Shown here: positions 11,714 through 24,340 of the stretch, piece by piece
How positions within the stretch are numbered: position 1 is the stretch's first letter
Layout: each line of letters starts with the position of its first letter
Assembly: GCF_004664715.2 (NCBI RefSeq)
Contig: NC_051075.1
Coordinates: 29,346,504-29,410,503 of the forward strand
Source of the DNA: Peromyscus leucopus
Lineage: Eukaryota > Chordata > Mammalia > Rodentia > Cricetidae
Length of the DNA stretch: 64,000 nt
Direction: 5' to 3'
The notes under the pieces: model-generated
The model's input: only the letters and a program-made list of their open reading frames with translations
The model's database searches: none
Told to the model about the DNA's origin: nothing
Made by a program: the position numbers and the translations under genes

Positions 11714-11898
11714 GTGCATCAGCTAGGAAGCCAAAGGTCCAAAAAGGGTGGGTAACCAAAATGGCTGGGTTATATAGGGAAGAGCCTCTGGGGAAAGGGC
11801 AGCCCAGTCCCTGGGCTGGAGAGTTCAGGGTTGATGGCTGAGTATGCTAGCCATGCATACCCTGTAATAGGAGGGGACTGAGGGAAGATGAGAGAATT
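11714..11898 (-). repeat. Copy 2 of the ~185-bp LTR-like repeat
   Basis: Direct repeat of 10436-10618, including the block GATGGCTGAGTATGCTAGCC. Followed by a short CAC/A-rich stretch. Confidence 0.55.
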
Positions 11899-13556
11899 CA
11901 CCACCACCACCACCAAAAAAAAAGAAAGAAAAATAAAAACATTTACCTTCAGATGATGGTTACACATATGTAACAGTGGCCCATCATTAGTCAGAACTAA
12001 TGGGCTTGGTTATAGCTCTGACCATACTCAGTAGTAAATGAACAATGAAGAATGAGGAAATTCATTTTCCTTTATAAGGTTTTAAAGATTCATATTTGTT
12101 GAGCAGCCAAAGATAGAGACTGCTAAGTATAGAACGAGAGAATTAAAAGCCATTTGCAAACAGCTGTTTCTCAAGTACCATTTATGATATAATGCATATC
12201 TATATCTGATTCCATTGGTACCATTGGCATGATCCCTTGCTTACAAAAATCCTTTCTAATGTAGATGGTTGTTCCCTTGCTTATTTGGATATATCACTGA
12301 AAGATATGAACGGCAACTGGTAATGAAATTTAACTCAAAACCATGGTTAATTGTCAGGAACTTTTAAAGGCTTGGTGAGAGCTTGGTGATACCCAAGCTA
12401 TGATGATAGCTAGCTAGAGATTCCCTTTCCCAGAGAGGCCTAACATCCTGAGATAAAGAAAATAATTTCTTTTACAGCATCAACACTACAAACTGCTGCC
12501 AAAATGGACATAGGAAGATGACAAAAACTGAAAATCTGATAAGATGGGAGAAGATGCTCTTAAAATGAGGTATGTCTTTCTTGCACCAAAAAGTCCTGAA
12601 GTCACTTCTTTGCAGACTCTCCTGCAAAACCTGACCACTTCCCAAATTCTAGCTAAGAACTTTTTCTCTCCTCCTTCTTTCATAAGGTATGATAGATGAT
12701 TGTCTTGAATATTTTTATTGGTAATACATATTTAATAGATCTACTAGTGTAATTATCATTGTCCTAGTTATTCTTATCTAATATGTAAGTTACATTTTCA
12801 GCATCCACCTCCTATGGCTCTGGTATAATTTTGAGCAGTATGACTCCATCCTTGATACGGTACTTACAAAATGAACCAAATGTTTGCTATATTTAGACAA
12901 GACTTCTAGAAACTCAGTGATTTTATGTGGCTATTCTTTCAAAAATTGTAGCAGAAATTACTTAAAATAATGTCCATTTTCTCCAGAGGTTTTATTGCTT
13001 TACAAGACATTATTTCTATCCTTGTTATATTGCACAATACATTTGAAGTTGTATGATAATTATTACAAGTGCAATTGTTAGGAAGCAATGTTTCCCAAGA
13101 AACACTCATGTCTTTGGTAATAGCATCCTCCTTCTGCAGCAGGAATAGCCCAAGTTTAGTTTATGTAAATTTGCCTGATGATTAGGAGAATAAAGAAATT
13201 CACAGAACAGAAAAGAGTCAACAAAGTAGTTTCATAAAACCATCTTGAGTATTTTATACAATCAAGCAGAGTTTTAATAATAAGTGGCCCTTTTTTCTGG
13301 TTATTCAAGAAATAGAAAAATTAAAGTATACATAGCTGAAATAAATACTGGGGACTGTCAGATGGCTAAGCACTAAAATGTTGCTCTCAGTGTCTCTCAG
13401 CATGCTTGTCAGTTTTTCTCCTTATCTCTTTTGCTCTGATACTAATGATTTTCTACTCTCGGTTTATCAACTCTGTTTTTGAACAATTGTTCTAAAACAG
13501 AAATCAGGAATGCAGCAGAGACTGCCAAGAGTGCTTTCAGTAGTCTGGTGGATGGT
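11899..13556. other. Intergenic, no gene seen
   Basis: Unique-looking AT-rich DNA. The small reading frame at 12486-12683 (-) has no recognisable domain. Confidence 0.5.
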
Positions 13557-13990
13557 TGTGGTGCTGGCTAGTTTTATGTCAACTTGATGTAAGGTGGCAG
13601 GATCAGAGAAGAGGGAGCCTGGACTGAGAATATGCCTCCATAAGATCAATAGGGCTGTAGGCAAGCCTGTAGACTTTTTCTTAATTAGACATTGATGGAG
13701 GAGGCCCAGCCCACTGTGAGTGGAGCTACCCCTAGGGTGGCAGCCCTGGATCTAAAAGAAACCAGGCAAAGCAAGACAGGAAAGGCAAGCCAGTAAGCAG
13801 CACCCCTCTACGGCAGCATCCCTCTATGGTCTCTCCATCAGTTCTTGCCTCCAAGTTCCTACCCTGCTTGAATTCCTTCCCTGACTTCCTTCAGTGAGGG
13901 ACTATGATGTAGGAGTATAAGCCAAATAAACCCTTTCTTCCCCAAGTTGCTTTTTGTCGTGGTCTTCAATCACAGCTATAGTAATCCTAA
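13557..13990. repeat. Interspersed repeat, common rodent type, family uncertain
   Basis: Starts with GCTGGCTAGTTTTATGTCAA and contains AAGCCAAATAAACCCTTTC near its end, a widespread rodent repeat signature I recognise but cannot name with confidence. Non-coding. Confidence 0.5.
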
Positions 13991-14550
13991 TTAAGAAAGT
14001 TTCCACCTTGGGAAATAAACACACATCGCCTTCCCTAAAAAAATTGCCCTTCACTGTTTTATGAAAGCACATTCTTCTATGCACCAAGGGAGATTTGAAA
14101 TGCACTATTTTTTTTTCATGCTGAATCATGATTCCTATTATGATGCCTCTGAATGATTGATGGATGTCGGCTAGGAAGGTAGTAAATCTTAGAACATACT
14201 TAGAAATCAGGAATAAAAACACCTGTTAATGAGTGCTGGTAGAGGAGAAGGAATCTTTTGAAGCAGCTCAGAAATGACACAGAGGAGATTAATGATGTGG
14301 CAACCAATTACGTGGGGTGTCCTGGGGACCTTCTGGGGCACTCTGATGATGCTACGACTGAAAATAGAGCACGAACAACAAAGCAGAAAATACCACAGCA
14401 GTAGAATCTCATAAACCTTCCATGACTCTTCACATGGGTATTCCTAAAATTCTTAAATATAGTAAAGCACACAAACACATACACCAAATACGTATGGAAT
14501 ATTTGAAGAAGAGTGAGAACTGAGCCATCATGGATGAGATCTCCATACTC
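13991..14550. other. Intergenic, no gene seen
   Basis: Unique-looking. A 106-aa frame at 13902-14222 (-) has no domain and partly overlaps the preceding repeat. Confidence 0.4.
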
Positions 14551-14627
14551 ATTATCATCATCACCTTCATCACCATCATTGTCGTCGTCATCATCGTCGC
14601 CGTGGTGGTGGTGGTGGTGGTGGTGGT

Positions 14628-14680
<53 letters not shown>
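14551..14680. repeat. Compound microsatellite (ATC)n-(GTG)n-(GT)n
   Basis: Imperfect ATC/GTC triplets pass into pure GTG triplets and then a (GT) run. Likely polymorphic in length. Confidence 0.95.
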
Positions 14681-14683
<3 letters not shown>

Positions 14684-15759
14684 CTGGAAAGAGGGAAAAA
14701 AGAGGTCTAAAGTAGGTGCAAAATATGGCAAATATAACAACAATAACTAAAAAGGTGAATAGGAAACTACTGAGAGAAGGAAAGGATGCAGCTGAAATGG
14801 GAGAAGTCTAGGTGCAAAGTACTTGAAGAGGGAATAAACATAGAGTATAAAGAAATGTAAGTATGAAGTAGCCATGATAAAAACCCATTACTTAATACAC
14901 TAACAAATAGTGTGATTTTCAATTGACTAAAAATTCCACAATGTGAAAAGCTTACAAATATGTTAAGGTAGGGAAGTCTTTACTAGAAGTTCTGTCCTTG
15001 TGCAACATCAGAGAATCCATACTATAGGAAAGCTTTATCCATACTATAGAAAAGTTTTAGAAATATCCCGAATGAAGGAATATGTTTAACCAGAATTGTG
15101 GGCAAATTAATCATCACAGAATTCATACTGAGGAAGTGTTATGAGTGTGTTCGGTGTACAAAACAAAATCCTATAGCCAGATCATAAATCTTATTAGATA
15201 TCAGATGATTCTAAGTAAAGGTAATAGTAATAATAATAAAAATAACTAAAAGTGTCTCAATGTTCTGAAAATCTAAGAAATTGCAAAAACTATTTGCATT
15301 TATTTTTCTTATTTTCTCTAAAAGTTGAAAACATGAGGCTTTTATCCTGCAGACTTTCAGAAAAATTTCCTGGTACATGGGGAACACAAGCTCACAACCT
15401 CACCATTGTTATATTATCTTGAAAGAAGTGATGTTATTTCTACAATTGTGCAATTGTAAACTTAATTAAATTCTTAATGCCTAATTTTTCCACATAGTAT
15501 GTAAACTATCTTTTTAAAATAATTAACTACTCAATTGTTTGTTCTTATCCTGAAACTTCCCTTTTTTAATGAAAATAATTTATTCCTGCACTGATCATTA
15601 AAATGTGTCTAAAGATGCTTTTCTACTTTAAAGATAACAATTTCAACCATTTCGAAACTATTTTTTCAGATTTTACTTTTCTGCTTACTTTGATGTAATT
15701 TGAATAAATATTTGAGAAAAACTGAAAATACTGGATGTCTAAGAGCCTCTAAATAAAAT
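14681..15759. other. Intergenic, no gene seen
   Basis: AT-rich unique-looking DNA without a supported frame. Confidence 0.5.
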
Positions 15760-15765
15760 GAGATC

Positions 15766-16209
15766 TATAGCATGAATCTTAAAAGTTCTTATTAATAAAA
15801 TCAAACCCGGGCCAGTTATTGGGGTGAACACTGGAAGATCAGAGAGACAGAACAAGCCACAGCTTTCTCACCTTGCCAGATCCTCAGCTGATCTTGTTTT
15901 CTCGAAAGCCTGAAGCTATAGCTAGCTAAAAGCTTAACCAGCCAAATGCTTCTAGTTTCTGATCCTCACGCCTTATATACCTTTCTGCTTTCTACCACCA
16001 CACCCTGGGATTAAAGGCTTGCTTTCTGGTATTAAAGGCGTGATGCCTGTCTGTATCCTTGAACACATGGATTTCTGGCTCTGGAATGCTAGGATCGAAG
16101 GCGTGTGCTACCACTGCCTATCCTCTATGTTTAATATTGTGGCTGCTCTGTCTCTGACCCCAGATAAGTTTATTAGCATGCACAATATTTGGGGGAATAC
16201 AATACCACA
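15766..16209 (-). mobile_element. Solo LTR, class II type (444 bp)
   Basis: On the - strand it opens TGTGGTATT and closes GCTATA. Flanked by a perfect 6-bp duplication GAGATC (15760-15765 and 16210-16215). It contains TATATAAGG and B1-like stretches (TTAAAGGCGTG), like the other LTRs here. The closing CA has become TA. No internal sequence remains, so it is a recombined solo LTR. Confidence 0.8.
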
Positions 16210-16215
16210 GAGATC

Positions 16216-16899
16216 TGGTAATCTTCCTCACTGGAGGGATACTCGTGCTCCACCTTTCACTATCAGACTATTGGAAAATTGATACCATAAGTACTTGAAT
16301 TTCTTTGTGATGGAAAAAAAGACTAGAGTTTCACATCAGTCAGAAGAGAAAGTTGTCTCCCAGGAAGAGATTTCACACAGTTTTGACCATTTATCAGACC
16401 TCATTTCTTGAAAGACTGGAGCAAAAGAAACAAAGAGGATGGTTGGGACTACACCATGACCAAGTATATTTATTCATGCATGTGTCAGTTCCTCAATTTA
16501 AATGTAACTTTGCATCAGGCTCCTAAAGTTGTCCTTGAGAGGGTTACTGGTCCTCTTTATTAATTCCTCCTCCCAAGGTGACCATATTCTATGATTCTTC
16601 TTTTTTATACTTTTTACTACTGTCTATTGCTTTAATTGGTCTATTGAGGATGGGTAGACAAATTTAACTTGTCTGGACTGCAAGAGCCCTGGCTATGATC
16701 CTAACAACTCCCACAACTTCAGGAAAAATCTTGGGATTGATATGTGAGTGAATCATTTAGATTGGAGAAAACACATTATTGCTTTACACTTAAAGATATA
16801 TCAGTTCATAAATGTACAGTCATCATTCTTCAGGAAAAGTAAAAACCTGCACATTTTATCAGAAATAGGGTCATCAGATAAAACAATCCTGTTGATCTG
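16216..16899. other. Intergenic, no gene seen
   Basis: Unique-looking AT-rich DNA; nothing supported. Confidence 0.4.
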
Positions 16900-17042
16900 A
16901 GCTTAGTGCATAGAACACACATGACAAATGGAGAGAACTGATTTCAGCAAGTTGCCCCTTGACCTCCACATTCATACATACTGTGATGCATGTACACTCA
17001 CTAGGTAACACACTAAATAAATAAAAGTAATTTAAAAAACAA
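16900..17042 (+). repeat. Degenerate tRNA-type SINE (B2/B3/B4-like)
   Basis: Contains AGTTGCCCCTTGACCTCCAC and ends in an A-rich tail with AATAAATAAAAG. Strongly diverged. Confidence 0.45.
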
Positions 17043-17794
17043 ATGAAATAAAATAGGAGAATACTCCAAATGAAAGTAAATGATTCTCCATGAACTGGCA
17101 AAACAGCATGCAGAGTAAACAAATACAATTTTAAAACTTAAAGTAACAGTAAGAAGATGCAGTGAATGGTTGTTCTGAAAAGCGAGTATGAAAATAATGA
17201 TCAGTCTTGGTATTTGGAAAAGATGCACCTAATTTATTTTCATTTTGTCCTTATTCTTGTTCAGGATAGAAAATTCGCTCATAGGTAGTCAATAAGTTGT
17301 TAATTTTACGCCTTTGGCACAAATATTAGAAACTCGGGTTAAAATAGTCTTGTGCTTATTTTATATATTTTTCTCAGACAGGATGCTCTTGGTGGCTATA
17401 ATCCTGCCATAAGTAAGTGAGTATTTCTCCTGCTGTGAGTCATGGCTTTTGGGACAAAGCTGCTGTACCTGCTTTACATCTTTCTCTTCAACACTTTCAA
17501 AGAAGGGTTGCATCTGAGTTCTCCTACTAAGTTGTATTTGGATGAGGAAGAGGACTCAGCTCAAGAAGCTAAGCAGCTCTCCATCATTCCCTAGGGTTAA
17601 GTCTAAAACATATTTTGTCAGAATTAGAAGATTTATGAATGATGATGATGATGAAGATGACGATGGTATCTAATCAATTTCTAGTAACATTTCCCCTTCA
17701 TCTTAAGTCAAATGTACTGTTCTGTTTTAAAAAGAAATAACCAGGTCATTAGGATTTGTTGAAGTTTTATATATAAAAGTACTAAACTAGGGCA
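17043..17794. other. Intergenic, no gene seen
   Basis: Includes a short (GAT)n run near 17640. No coding signal. Confidence 0.4.
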
Positions 17795-17975
17795 GGGAAA
17801 ATGATACAGTGGGTACAGCCAATCAAGCCAAGACTGACAACCTAAATTCAATTCCTGGGGCCCTCATGAAGAAGAAAAGCAATTCTACAGTTTTTCTCTG
17901 GTATCTACCTGTGCATCAGCACACATATGCACACAGTCATACACAAACAGTCACATATATACACACACACTGAAT
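17795..17975 (+). repeat. Degenerate B2/B4-like SINE
   Basis: Retains the tRNA-like head pattern (GTGGGTACAG then AATTCAATTCCTGGGGCCC) and a CA-rich tail. Confidence 0.5.
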
Positions 17976-18271
17976 GCAGTAAGATGTTCTTATGCATTGA
18001 AGTAATGCATTAGAGCATGTAGCTATGTACTCTTAGGTTGATATTTCCACATACAGTTGACCTACTTATGTTCAGTAGAAATCTCTGAAAGTTAAAACAC
18101 TGAATATGAGAAAAATGCTTTTCCTTTATAATGGGCATTATGCTATGAAAAATGATACATGCAAATACAAATAATTTACAGTTCCAGAGATCTCGCCAAT
18201 ATCTAATGATTGGAAATAATTTTAAGTGGAATAGAAAGTTTGGACAAGCTTCTTAACAACATAGTAATAGT

Positions 18272-18413
18272 AATGTGGGTAAGAGCATTTGTTTCCCTTC
18301 CAGATGACCTGAGTTCAATTTCCACTTCCCACCCACATCTTAGATATATTGTACAACTCACACCTGCCTGTGACTCCAGGGGATTTGGTGCCCTCTTTTG
18401 GCCTCCATGTAAT

Positions 18414-18456
<43 letters not shown>

Positions 18457-18460
18457 TTTA
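18272..18460 (+). repeat. B2/B3-like SINE with (CA)n tail
   Basis: Head with TAAGAGCATTTG and GACCTGAGTTCAATTTCC, middle TGCCTGTGACTCCAGGGGA, and a (CA) run at 18417-18453 in its tail. Typical of rodent tRNA-derived SINEs. Confidence 0.65.
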
Positions 18461-19030
18461 AAAAAAAAAAAGTAAAATTTTAAAAAATACATAGCAAAAA
18501 AGCAAGATCAGCTGGAGAACTGAGCCAGAATGGGACATTTATGTAGATTTTATAATAATAATAAGAAATGTGCTTATGAATTAAGTATTCAATGAACCAT
18601 GTCTGAAGCACATGTGTTCTCATCTAGGCTCTGTTGTTCCATTTGCAGAACACATGATGTAGAAAGATATATTTCCAAATACATTCTGGGGACTATGAAT
18701 TCCCTGAGCTACCTCATAGAGTAACATTGTAGATATTAAAAATACTTTCAGGTAGGAAGGCACCTCTGATAATAAAAAATAAATAAATTTCTGTAACAAA
18801 AAATGCTCTTTGAACATTCTTGCAAAATTAAAGCACTTAATTTTTGCACATTAACTATGCATTTGTCTGAAATTAAATCAACTAATCAGACAAAAAAAAA
18901 AAAAAATGAGGAGGAATGTGTAACACCTAGATCCAGATAACAAGTATAAGGAAAATTCTACTTTGGAGGTCAGTATGAATTCTGACAAAGCTTATATTTG
19001 TTATAGTTAGAAGAGCTATTTAAATGTCTG
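18461..19030. other. Intergenic, no gene seen
   Basis: AT-rich, unique-looking, with an A run near 18892-18906. Confidence 0.4.
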
Positions 19031-19170
19031 TCGGGGAACAGCCTCAGCAGTTTCCGGGGTCTGAAGGATGGGATACCTGGAAGGCGCAATAACGACTCAG
19101 AGACAATGTTCGAGCAAGCTAACAGGTCACTTCCGGCTTCTGCAGTTGCTAAGTTTCTTTTGCTTCCCTG
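19031..19170. other. GC-richer block resembling an LTR end
   Basis: Starts TGTCGGGGAACAG and contains GGCGCAATAACGACTC, unlike the AT-rich surroundings. It could be the end of an old ERV LTR on either strand. No partner or target duplication was found. Confidence 0.3.
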
Positions 19171-19365
19171 GCTTCTCTTAGCTTCTCTTAGCTTCTCTTA
19201 GTTTCTCTTAGCTTCTCTTAGTTTCTCTTAGCTTCTCTTAGCTTCTCTTAGTTTCTCTTAGCTTCTCTTAGTTTCTCTTAGCTTCTCTAACTTCTCTTAG
19301 CTTCCCTTAGCATCTCTAACTTCTCTTAGCTTCTCTTACTTTAACTTCTCTTAGCTTTTGCGACA
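19171..19365. repeat. 10-bp minisatellite GYTTCTCTTA
   Basis: Eleven in-phase decamers at 19171-19280, mostly alternating GCTTCTCTTA and GTTTCTCTTA, then degenerate units to about 19365. One strand is almost pure pyrimidine. Confidence 0.9.
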
Positions 19366-21050
19366 GCTTCTTTAGCTTCTGCTTTTGCCTTGGTGACCTC
19401 AGTCTTTTGTTATCATAAGCAAGGGGGAACAGAAAGAAAAGGGGAAATCACCCAATACAAAATGTTCTCATGCTTCCAAAAGTTATTCTTAGAAAATCAC
19501 CAATATATTCTTCATCATCTTTTACTAAACACAGGAACTATACCAGACTTAACACCAAAGCAAGCATAATCTATTTTTATTATTAATGATTATACAATCT
19601 TTTGAACACTTGACTCAAAGGCTAGCAATATGCAATTTCACAAAAAAAGGTAAAAATAAGAACAGTGGTCAATGTACCAGACAGTCATTTCCTTCTCACA
19701 CAGTCTGCTCCAACATCAAGACCCCTGTAGCTGCCTAAGTTCCTCCTCCACCCTCTGCAAACACCAAGCCCCATGACTGGTGGGCTACAATGACATCAGA
19801 CAAGAAATCTGTCCCTGCAAGTCAGCCACTTCTGTCCTTCTATATCCAACAATTTCAAGGAAGACCTAATCTAATTTATTGAGCTTCCATGAAAGGAAGC
19901 TCACCTTTCTTGGCAGCTCTTTTCAATCTAGGAACACAATAAAGCTTGTAGCAAACACTCCATCAATTGTTACATTATCTCCACACTCCTTTGGGGGGAG
20001 TAAAAAGTATCTGAATTAAAGTTGCCATCTCCCTTTCTTGGTGGAGGCCACCATTTTCCTCCTATTCTAGGTTCCCACACTTTAGTTTGTCATCCCATCT
20101 GTATGTTACTCCATCCACAGTCCTCAGCCAATACCCCTTAGGGTCTCAAGTTTTAAACAATATCCTTGGAATATCCTCAGAAACTGAATTATTCATCATG
20201 GCCAATTTAAGTCCAGTGTGTTGATACACATCATACCATGTGCTATAGTTGACCATACATTTGGTACATTTTATCCAAGCCTAAAAAGCTTCTTAACTTC
20301 TTAACCGCCTTAACCCCCAGCCTGAGTGATCATCTCTGTATAATTTCCTGTGAAATTTACCTCACTCTTCCTGCATCGCAGAAATCACCACTGATCTAGG
20401 AACACAGAACATGAAAGTTAGATAGAAGAAAAAGACTAGTATTACAAGATATATTTATATGGAATGAGGGCATGACATGTGCATGCAATAAAACATGACC
20501 TTGGGACACAGACATTTCTGCCTTGACCCTCTAGAGGCATGCTAAGTAGAAGATCCAGAGGGGAACACACGGAGGGTTGATGGTCCACAATCTCGGGTCC
20601 CCTTTTCTCCATTCTCTGCTGGCAACACGTCAGTTATCTTATATGCTGTCCCTGGCATTTCCCCATTATAAAATAACAGTGACTGAATAGTTATCTTACT
20701 ATGTTGTTGGTAGAGAAGGCAAAGGATTCAGGTTGCTGGTGACTTTTAGGAAAAAGTAAGTGCGATATACTTTTATGTTACATATTTATACATATGACAT
20801 ATGTGATATACAACATTCTCCTTTCTGCTTCTGAAAATTGCTTTGATTTCCAAGAGAAAGTTTTTTAAAAGTTCCCCTTCTAGAATTTTCATGTCAACTC
20901 CTGGCTATCATAAAATAACAAAATACAAAACAACCTATAAATACATAGAAAAAAAAACGAGAAAACAAACAGAAATATCTCAATCCTTACCAAAGTGAGT
21001 TTTCCTCTCACTTTTCTGCGAATACAGTTTCCTACATTATTTTCTTTTAA
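19366..21050. other. Non-coding, probably decayed repeat DNA
   Basis: No usable frame. Purine-rich AAGGGGGAACAG at about 19420 and other pieces look like eroded retroelement sequence, but I cannot assign a family. Confidence 0.35.
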
Positions 21051-21054
21051 GAAA

Positions 21055-21215
21055 AGTGCATTTATTTGTATGTGTATGTGTGTTTTGCCTGCATGTATGT
21101 TTGTGCATAATGTTCTTGACTCATGCTCTTAAGATGTCAGAAGTGGGCAATGGACCCCCTAGAATCTGAGTTGTGAGCAGTCATGTGCTCCTACACACTA
21201 CATGCAAAGACCAGC
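21055..21215 (-). repeat. Degenerate B3-like SINE
   Basis: Carries GTGTTTTGCCTGCATGTATG, the reversed 3' part of B3-type SINEs. Confidence 0.5.
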
Positions 21216-21374
21216 AGAAAGCATTAGAGCCTCTGGAACTGGGTAACTGGGTTTGGAGGTGATATCTGCCATGTAGGTGCTGGAAAAAGAAGTCAGGGCT
21301 TCTGCAATAATAATAAATGCATTTATTTTTAACCACTAAGCCATATCTCTAGCTTCTATTTCCTTCTTTTTAAA

Positions 21375-21592
21375 TTTTACTTTTAGATTTACTTATTTTA
21401 TGTGCATGAGTGTTTTGTGTGCATGTACGCACGTGCAGCATGTGTGTGCCTGGTGCCCAGAGAAGTTAGAAGAGCATATTATATCCTCTGAAACAGGAGT
21501 TACAGGTATTTAAGAGCCATCAAGTTGGTGCTGGGATCTGAACCCAGGTCCTCTACATGTCATAACCGCCAAGTCATCTTTCCAGCATGCTC
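21375..21592 (-). repeat. B3-like SINE
   Basis: Runs from TTATGTGCATGAGTGTTTTG through GGTGCTGGGATCTGAACCC to CATCTTTCCAGC, the reverse of a tRNA-derived head and B3 body. Confidence 0.65.
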
Positions 21593-21597
21593 CCCTT

Positions 21598-21764
21598 TTT
21601 TCTTTTCTTTTCTTTTCTTTTCTTTTCTTTTCTTTTCTTTTCTTTTCTTTTCTTTTCCTTTCCTTTCCTTTCCTTTCCTTTCTTCCTTCCTTCCTTCCTT
21701 CCTTCCTTCCTTCCTTCCTTCCTTCCTTCCTTCCTTCCTTCCTTCCTTCCTTTCTTTCTTTCTG
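21598..21764. repeat. (TTTTC)n-(TTTCC)n-(TTCC)n microsatellite
   Basis: Compound pyrimidine array: pentamers TTTTC then TTTCC, then TTCC tetramers and a few TTTC. Adjacent to a SINE end, a common seeding place. Confidence 0.95.
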
Positions 21765-22266
21765 AAAACTCACACAATATGTTCTAGACACAGTTTCCTC
21801 TCCCTAATCTTGTCCCAGATTCTGCACCCCCCCTCACCCACACAACTACATATTTTCTTATCTTCAAGAAACAAACATCAATAAAAAAAAAACATGAAAG
21901 AGCACAAGGAACACATACACAAATGCAGACACACAACCAATACACATAAAAAGACAAAAGCAGAAACCGTAACATACAAGCAAGAGACCAGTAAGTTAAA
22001 AAGTGCCCAAGCAAAGAAATTTGAATCGACAACAAAAAAGTCTATAAGAACACCATTGATTTCATTTTGTGTGGGCCACTTACTGTGGAGTCTGGGGCCT
22101 ACCCTTAAGTATGCTTTATGTTCTCAGTAAAAGTCTAGTGGAAAAAATTAAATTTTCCTTTGCAAGGAGTTGTCAATTAGAGATTTTCTTAATAACCGTA
22201 CATTGGAAATAACAATACAAGTACTTTATATGACCATAAACACTTGTTTCATCTTTTTTAGCCCTA
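21765..22266. other. Intergenic, no gene seen
   Basis: A-rich unique-looking DNA; small frames on both strands have no domain. Confidence 0.4.
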
Positions 22267-22272
22267 TATGTA

Positions 22273-22761
22273 TGTGGTGATATTATGTTACACAAAATAT
22301 ATTGTGCACCCTAATAGATTTATCTGGGGTCAGAGAACAGAACAGCCACTAGACAGCTATAGAGGCCAGAAAATGGTGGCACTCACACCTTTAATCCTAT
22401 CACTTGGGAGGCAGAGATCCATCCGGATCTCTGTGAGTTCAAAGCCACACTGGAAAAGCCAGGCATCATGACTCATGCCTTTAATCCCAGGAAGTTATGG
22501 CAGAGAGCAGAAAGGTATATAAGGGGTGAAAACCAGGAACTAAGACAGGTTAAGCTTTTAGGCTTTAGAGCAGCAGTTCAGCTGAGATCTATTTGGATGA
22601 GGACACAGAAGCTTCCAGTCTGAGGAAACAGGATCAGCTGAGGATTTGGCGAGGTGAGGTGGTTGTGGCTTGCTCTGCTTCTCTGATCTTCCAGCATTCA
22701 CCCCAAAACCTGGCTCTGGATTTGTTTTTATTGATACGATCTTCTAACAATTCGTGCTATG
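22273..22761 (+). mobile_element. Solo LTR, class II type (489 bp)
   Basis: Opens TGTGGTGATAT and closes GTGCTATG, with perfect 6-bp duplications TATGTA (22267-22272 and 22762-22767). Same family as the copy at 15766-16209. It contains TATATAAGG (about 22516) and two B1-like segments (CACACCTTTAATCC and CATGCCTTTAATCCC). Confidence 0.8.
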
Positions 22762-22767
22762 TATGTA

Positions 22768-24029
22768 TTTTTACCTCAGGTTGTGAATGTGTCTTTGGCC
22801 TTTACATCCTAAATATTTACTACATTCTTCAGCAAGAAGAGATGTGTATCTGTAGACTCTGTACACTGCAGGTCATTTAGGAAGACTCTAGACCAACTGG
22901 ATGTTCAAGTCCCAAAATTAACGCAAACATTTATTAATGATACCCTAGCTTGCATTTAGTAGGAATATTAAATTTGACATCAACTCATGCCACAAATGCT
23001 CATTTATTGTTTGCTGATCATCGCGTCACCTTAGGAACTGAGTTAGAAGCACCCAGACTATTCTTGGCATTTAAGAAAATCCTGAGGAAGGGACCACAGT
23101 GAATAACTTATGATGGGTTTTAAACATAAGTATCTATGATAGTAATTGACTTTTAGCATCTATAGTTTGAAGTGATTATATATGTATATTTCAAATGGAA
23201 CTTAAATAAAGGGGTGTTAAAGGGTAGGCTATGTGGGAATCTCTTCTCCAATGTCAAATGACTTGTCAGTGTGCAGAGTCTGTTCCTAAAACCTAAAGCT
23301 GGGTCTTAACTCACTTGCTGACCTAGTATTCATTTTTTTTTTTCTGGAACAAAGACCACAGGCAAATTTGTTTCACTCTAGAAGAAACTGAATGTAGGGA
23401 CAAAATGTAACAAACCCTAGCTTTCAAATTTAATAAAGTAACAAAGGTAGAGATCAGGAATTTATATTCTCTAAATAGTAACTAGGTTATAGAAAAAAAT
23501 AAAGCAATTATCTTTAATTGCCTGTGAGAAAAAGGATTTAGGATGAAAGTGTAGGTTACAGGCCTAAGGCAAATCATTCACTATTTAAAGAAATATGCTC
23601 TTATGTCTTTACTTTAGAGCAGTATTAGATTAATATTTTAAAGCTAGGATATTACACAGCATTTCTGTGTATTACACATCCACTTTCCATCTTAGAAACA
23701 ATATATTAGTGTGGTAAGTTACCATACTTTTAATTGTTTATTAAAATTTCACTTTTAGACTTGCTTAGTTTTAACAAGTTGTTCTTTTCTCTTTTCCTGC
23801 GGCATCTAGGATGCTATTACATTGATTTACTATGTCTCCTTTTCCCTGGCTTTCCTGTTCATGACTTTGACACTTTGAAGAGAACTAATCAGGAACTTTA
23901 TAGAATGCCCTTCAGCTAAGGTAAGCATGCTGTTTTATCAGGATTAAACTGGAGCTATATATTTTGAAGAAGAAGGCTATTGAGGTAAATGTCCTTCTCA
24001 CACATCATATCAAGGGCTCTATGAATTAC
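22768..24029. other. Intergenic, no gene seen
   Basis: AT-rich unique-looking DNA with no supported frame. Confidence 0.45.
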
Positions 24030-24340
24030 ATTTCTTGTCATTATGATGAAATACCTAAGAGAAGCAACAGGGAGGAAAGGTTTACATTGGACCATGTGTT
24101 CAGATTTCAGTCCATCATGATAAGGCAGGCATGGTGGTGAGAAGGACCACTCCCACGGTGGCAGGAGCGCAGAGCCATGGCTATCCACCATTCATGAATA
24201 GAAAGCAAAGAGCACAGGCAAGAACCATGGATCGGAATAAATTCCAAAGTCTCTGTCCTAGTAACCTAATTCCATGGGCCAGGTCCCTCCTCCTAGAGGC
24301 TCCAAAGACTTCAGTGCCAAGTGACAATGACAAACTGGAG
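24030..24340. repeat. Probable interspersed repeat, family uncertain
   Basis: CATTATGATGAAATACCTAA followed by CAGTCCATCATGA resembles a widespread rodent repeat. The 99-aa frame at 24131-24430 lies across it and is not supported. Confidence 0.4.

Noticed and set aside
14513..14710. 65-aa Ser/Trp/Val-Cys frame
   Set aside because: Encoded by the compound triplet and GT microsatellite.
17380..17600. Possible processed gene fragment (ATGGCTTTTGGGACAAAGC)
   Set aside because: The frame from this ATG stays open only about 50 codons, with no recognisable product and no poly-A tail or target duplication.
19171..19365. Regular short repeats considered as a CRISPR array
   Set aside because: Units are contiguous 10-mers without spacers and the setting is a rodent genome, so it is a minisatellite.
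21510..21884. Low-complexity frames rich in KEGR or SFLP
   Set aside because: Translations of the (TTTTC)n-(TTCC)n microsatellite; no start context or conservation expected.
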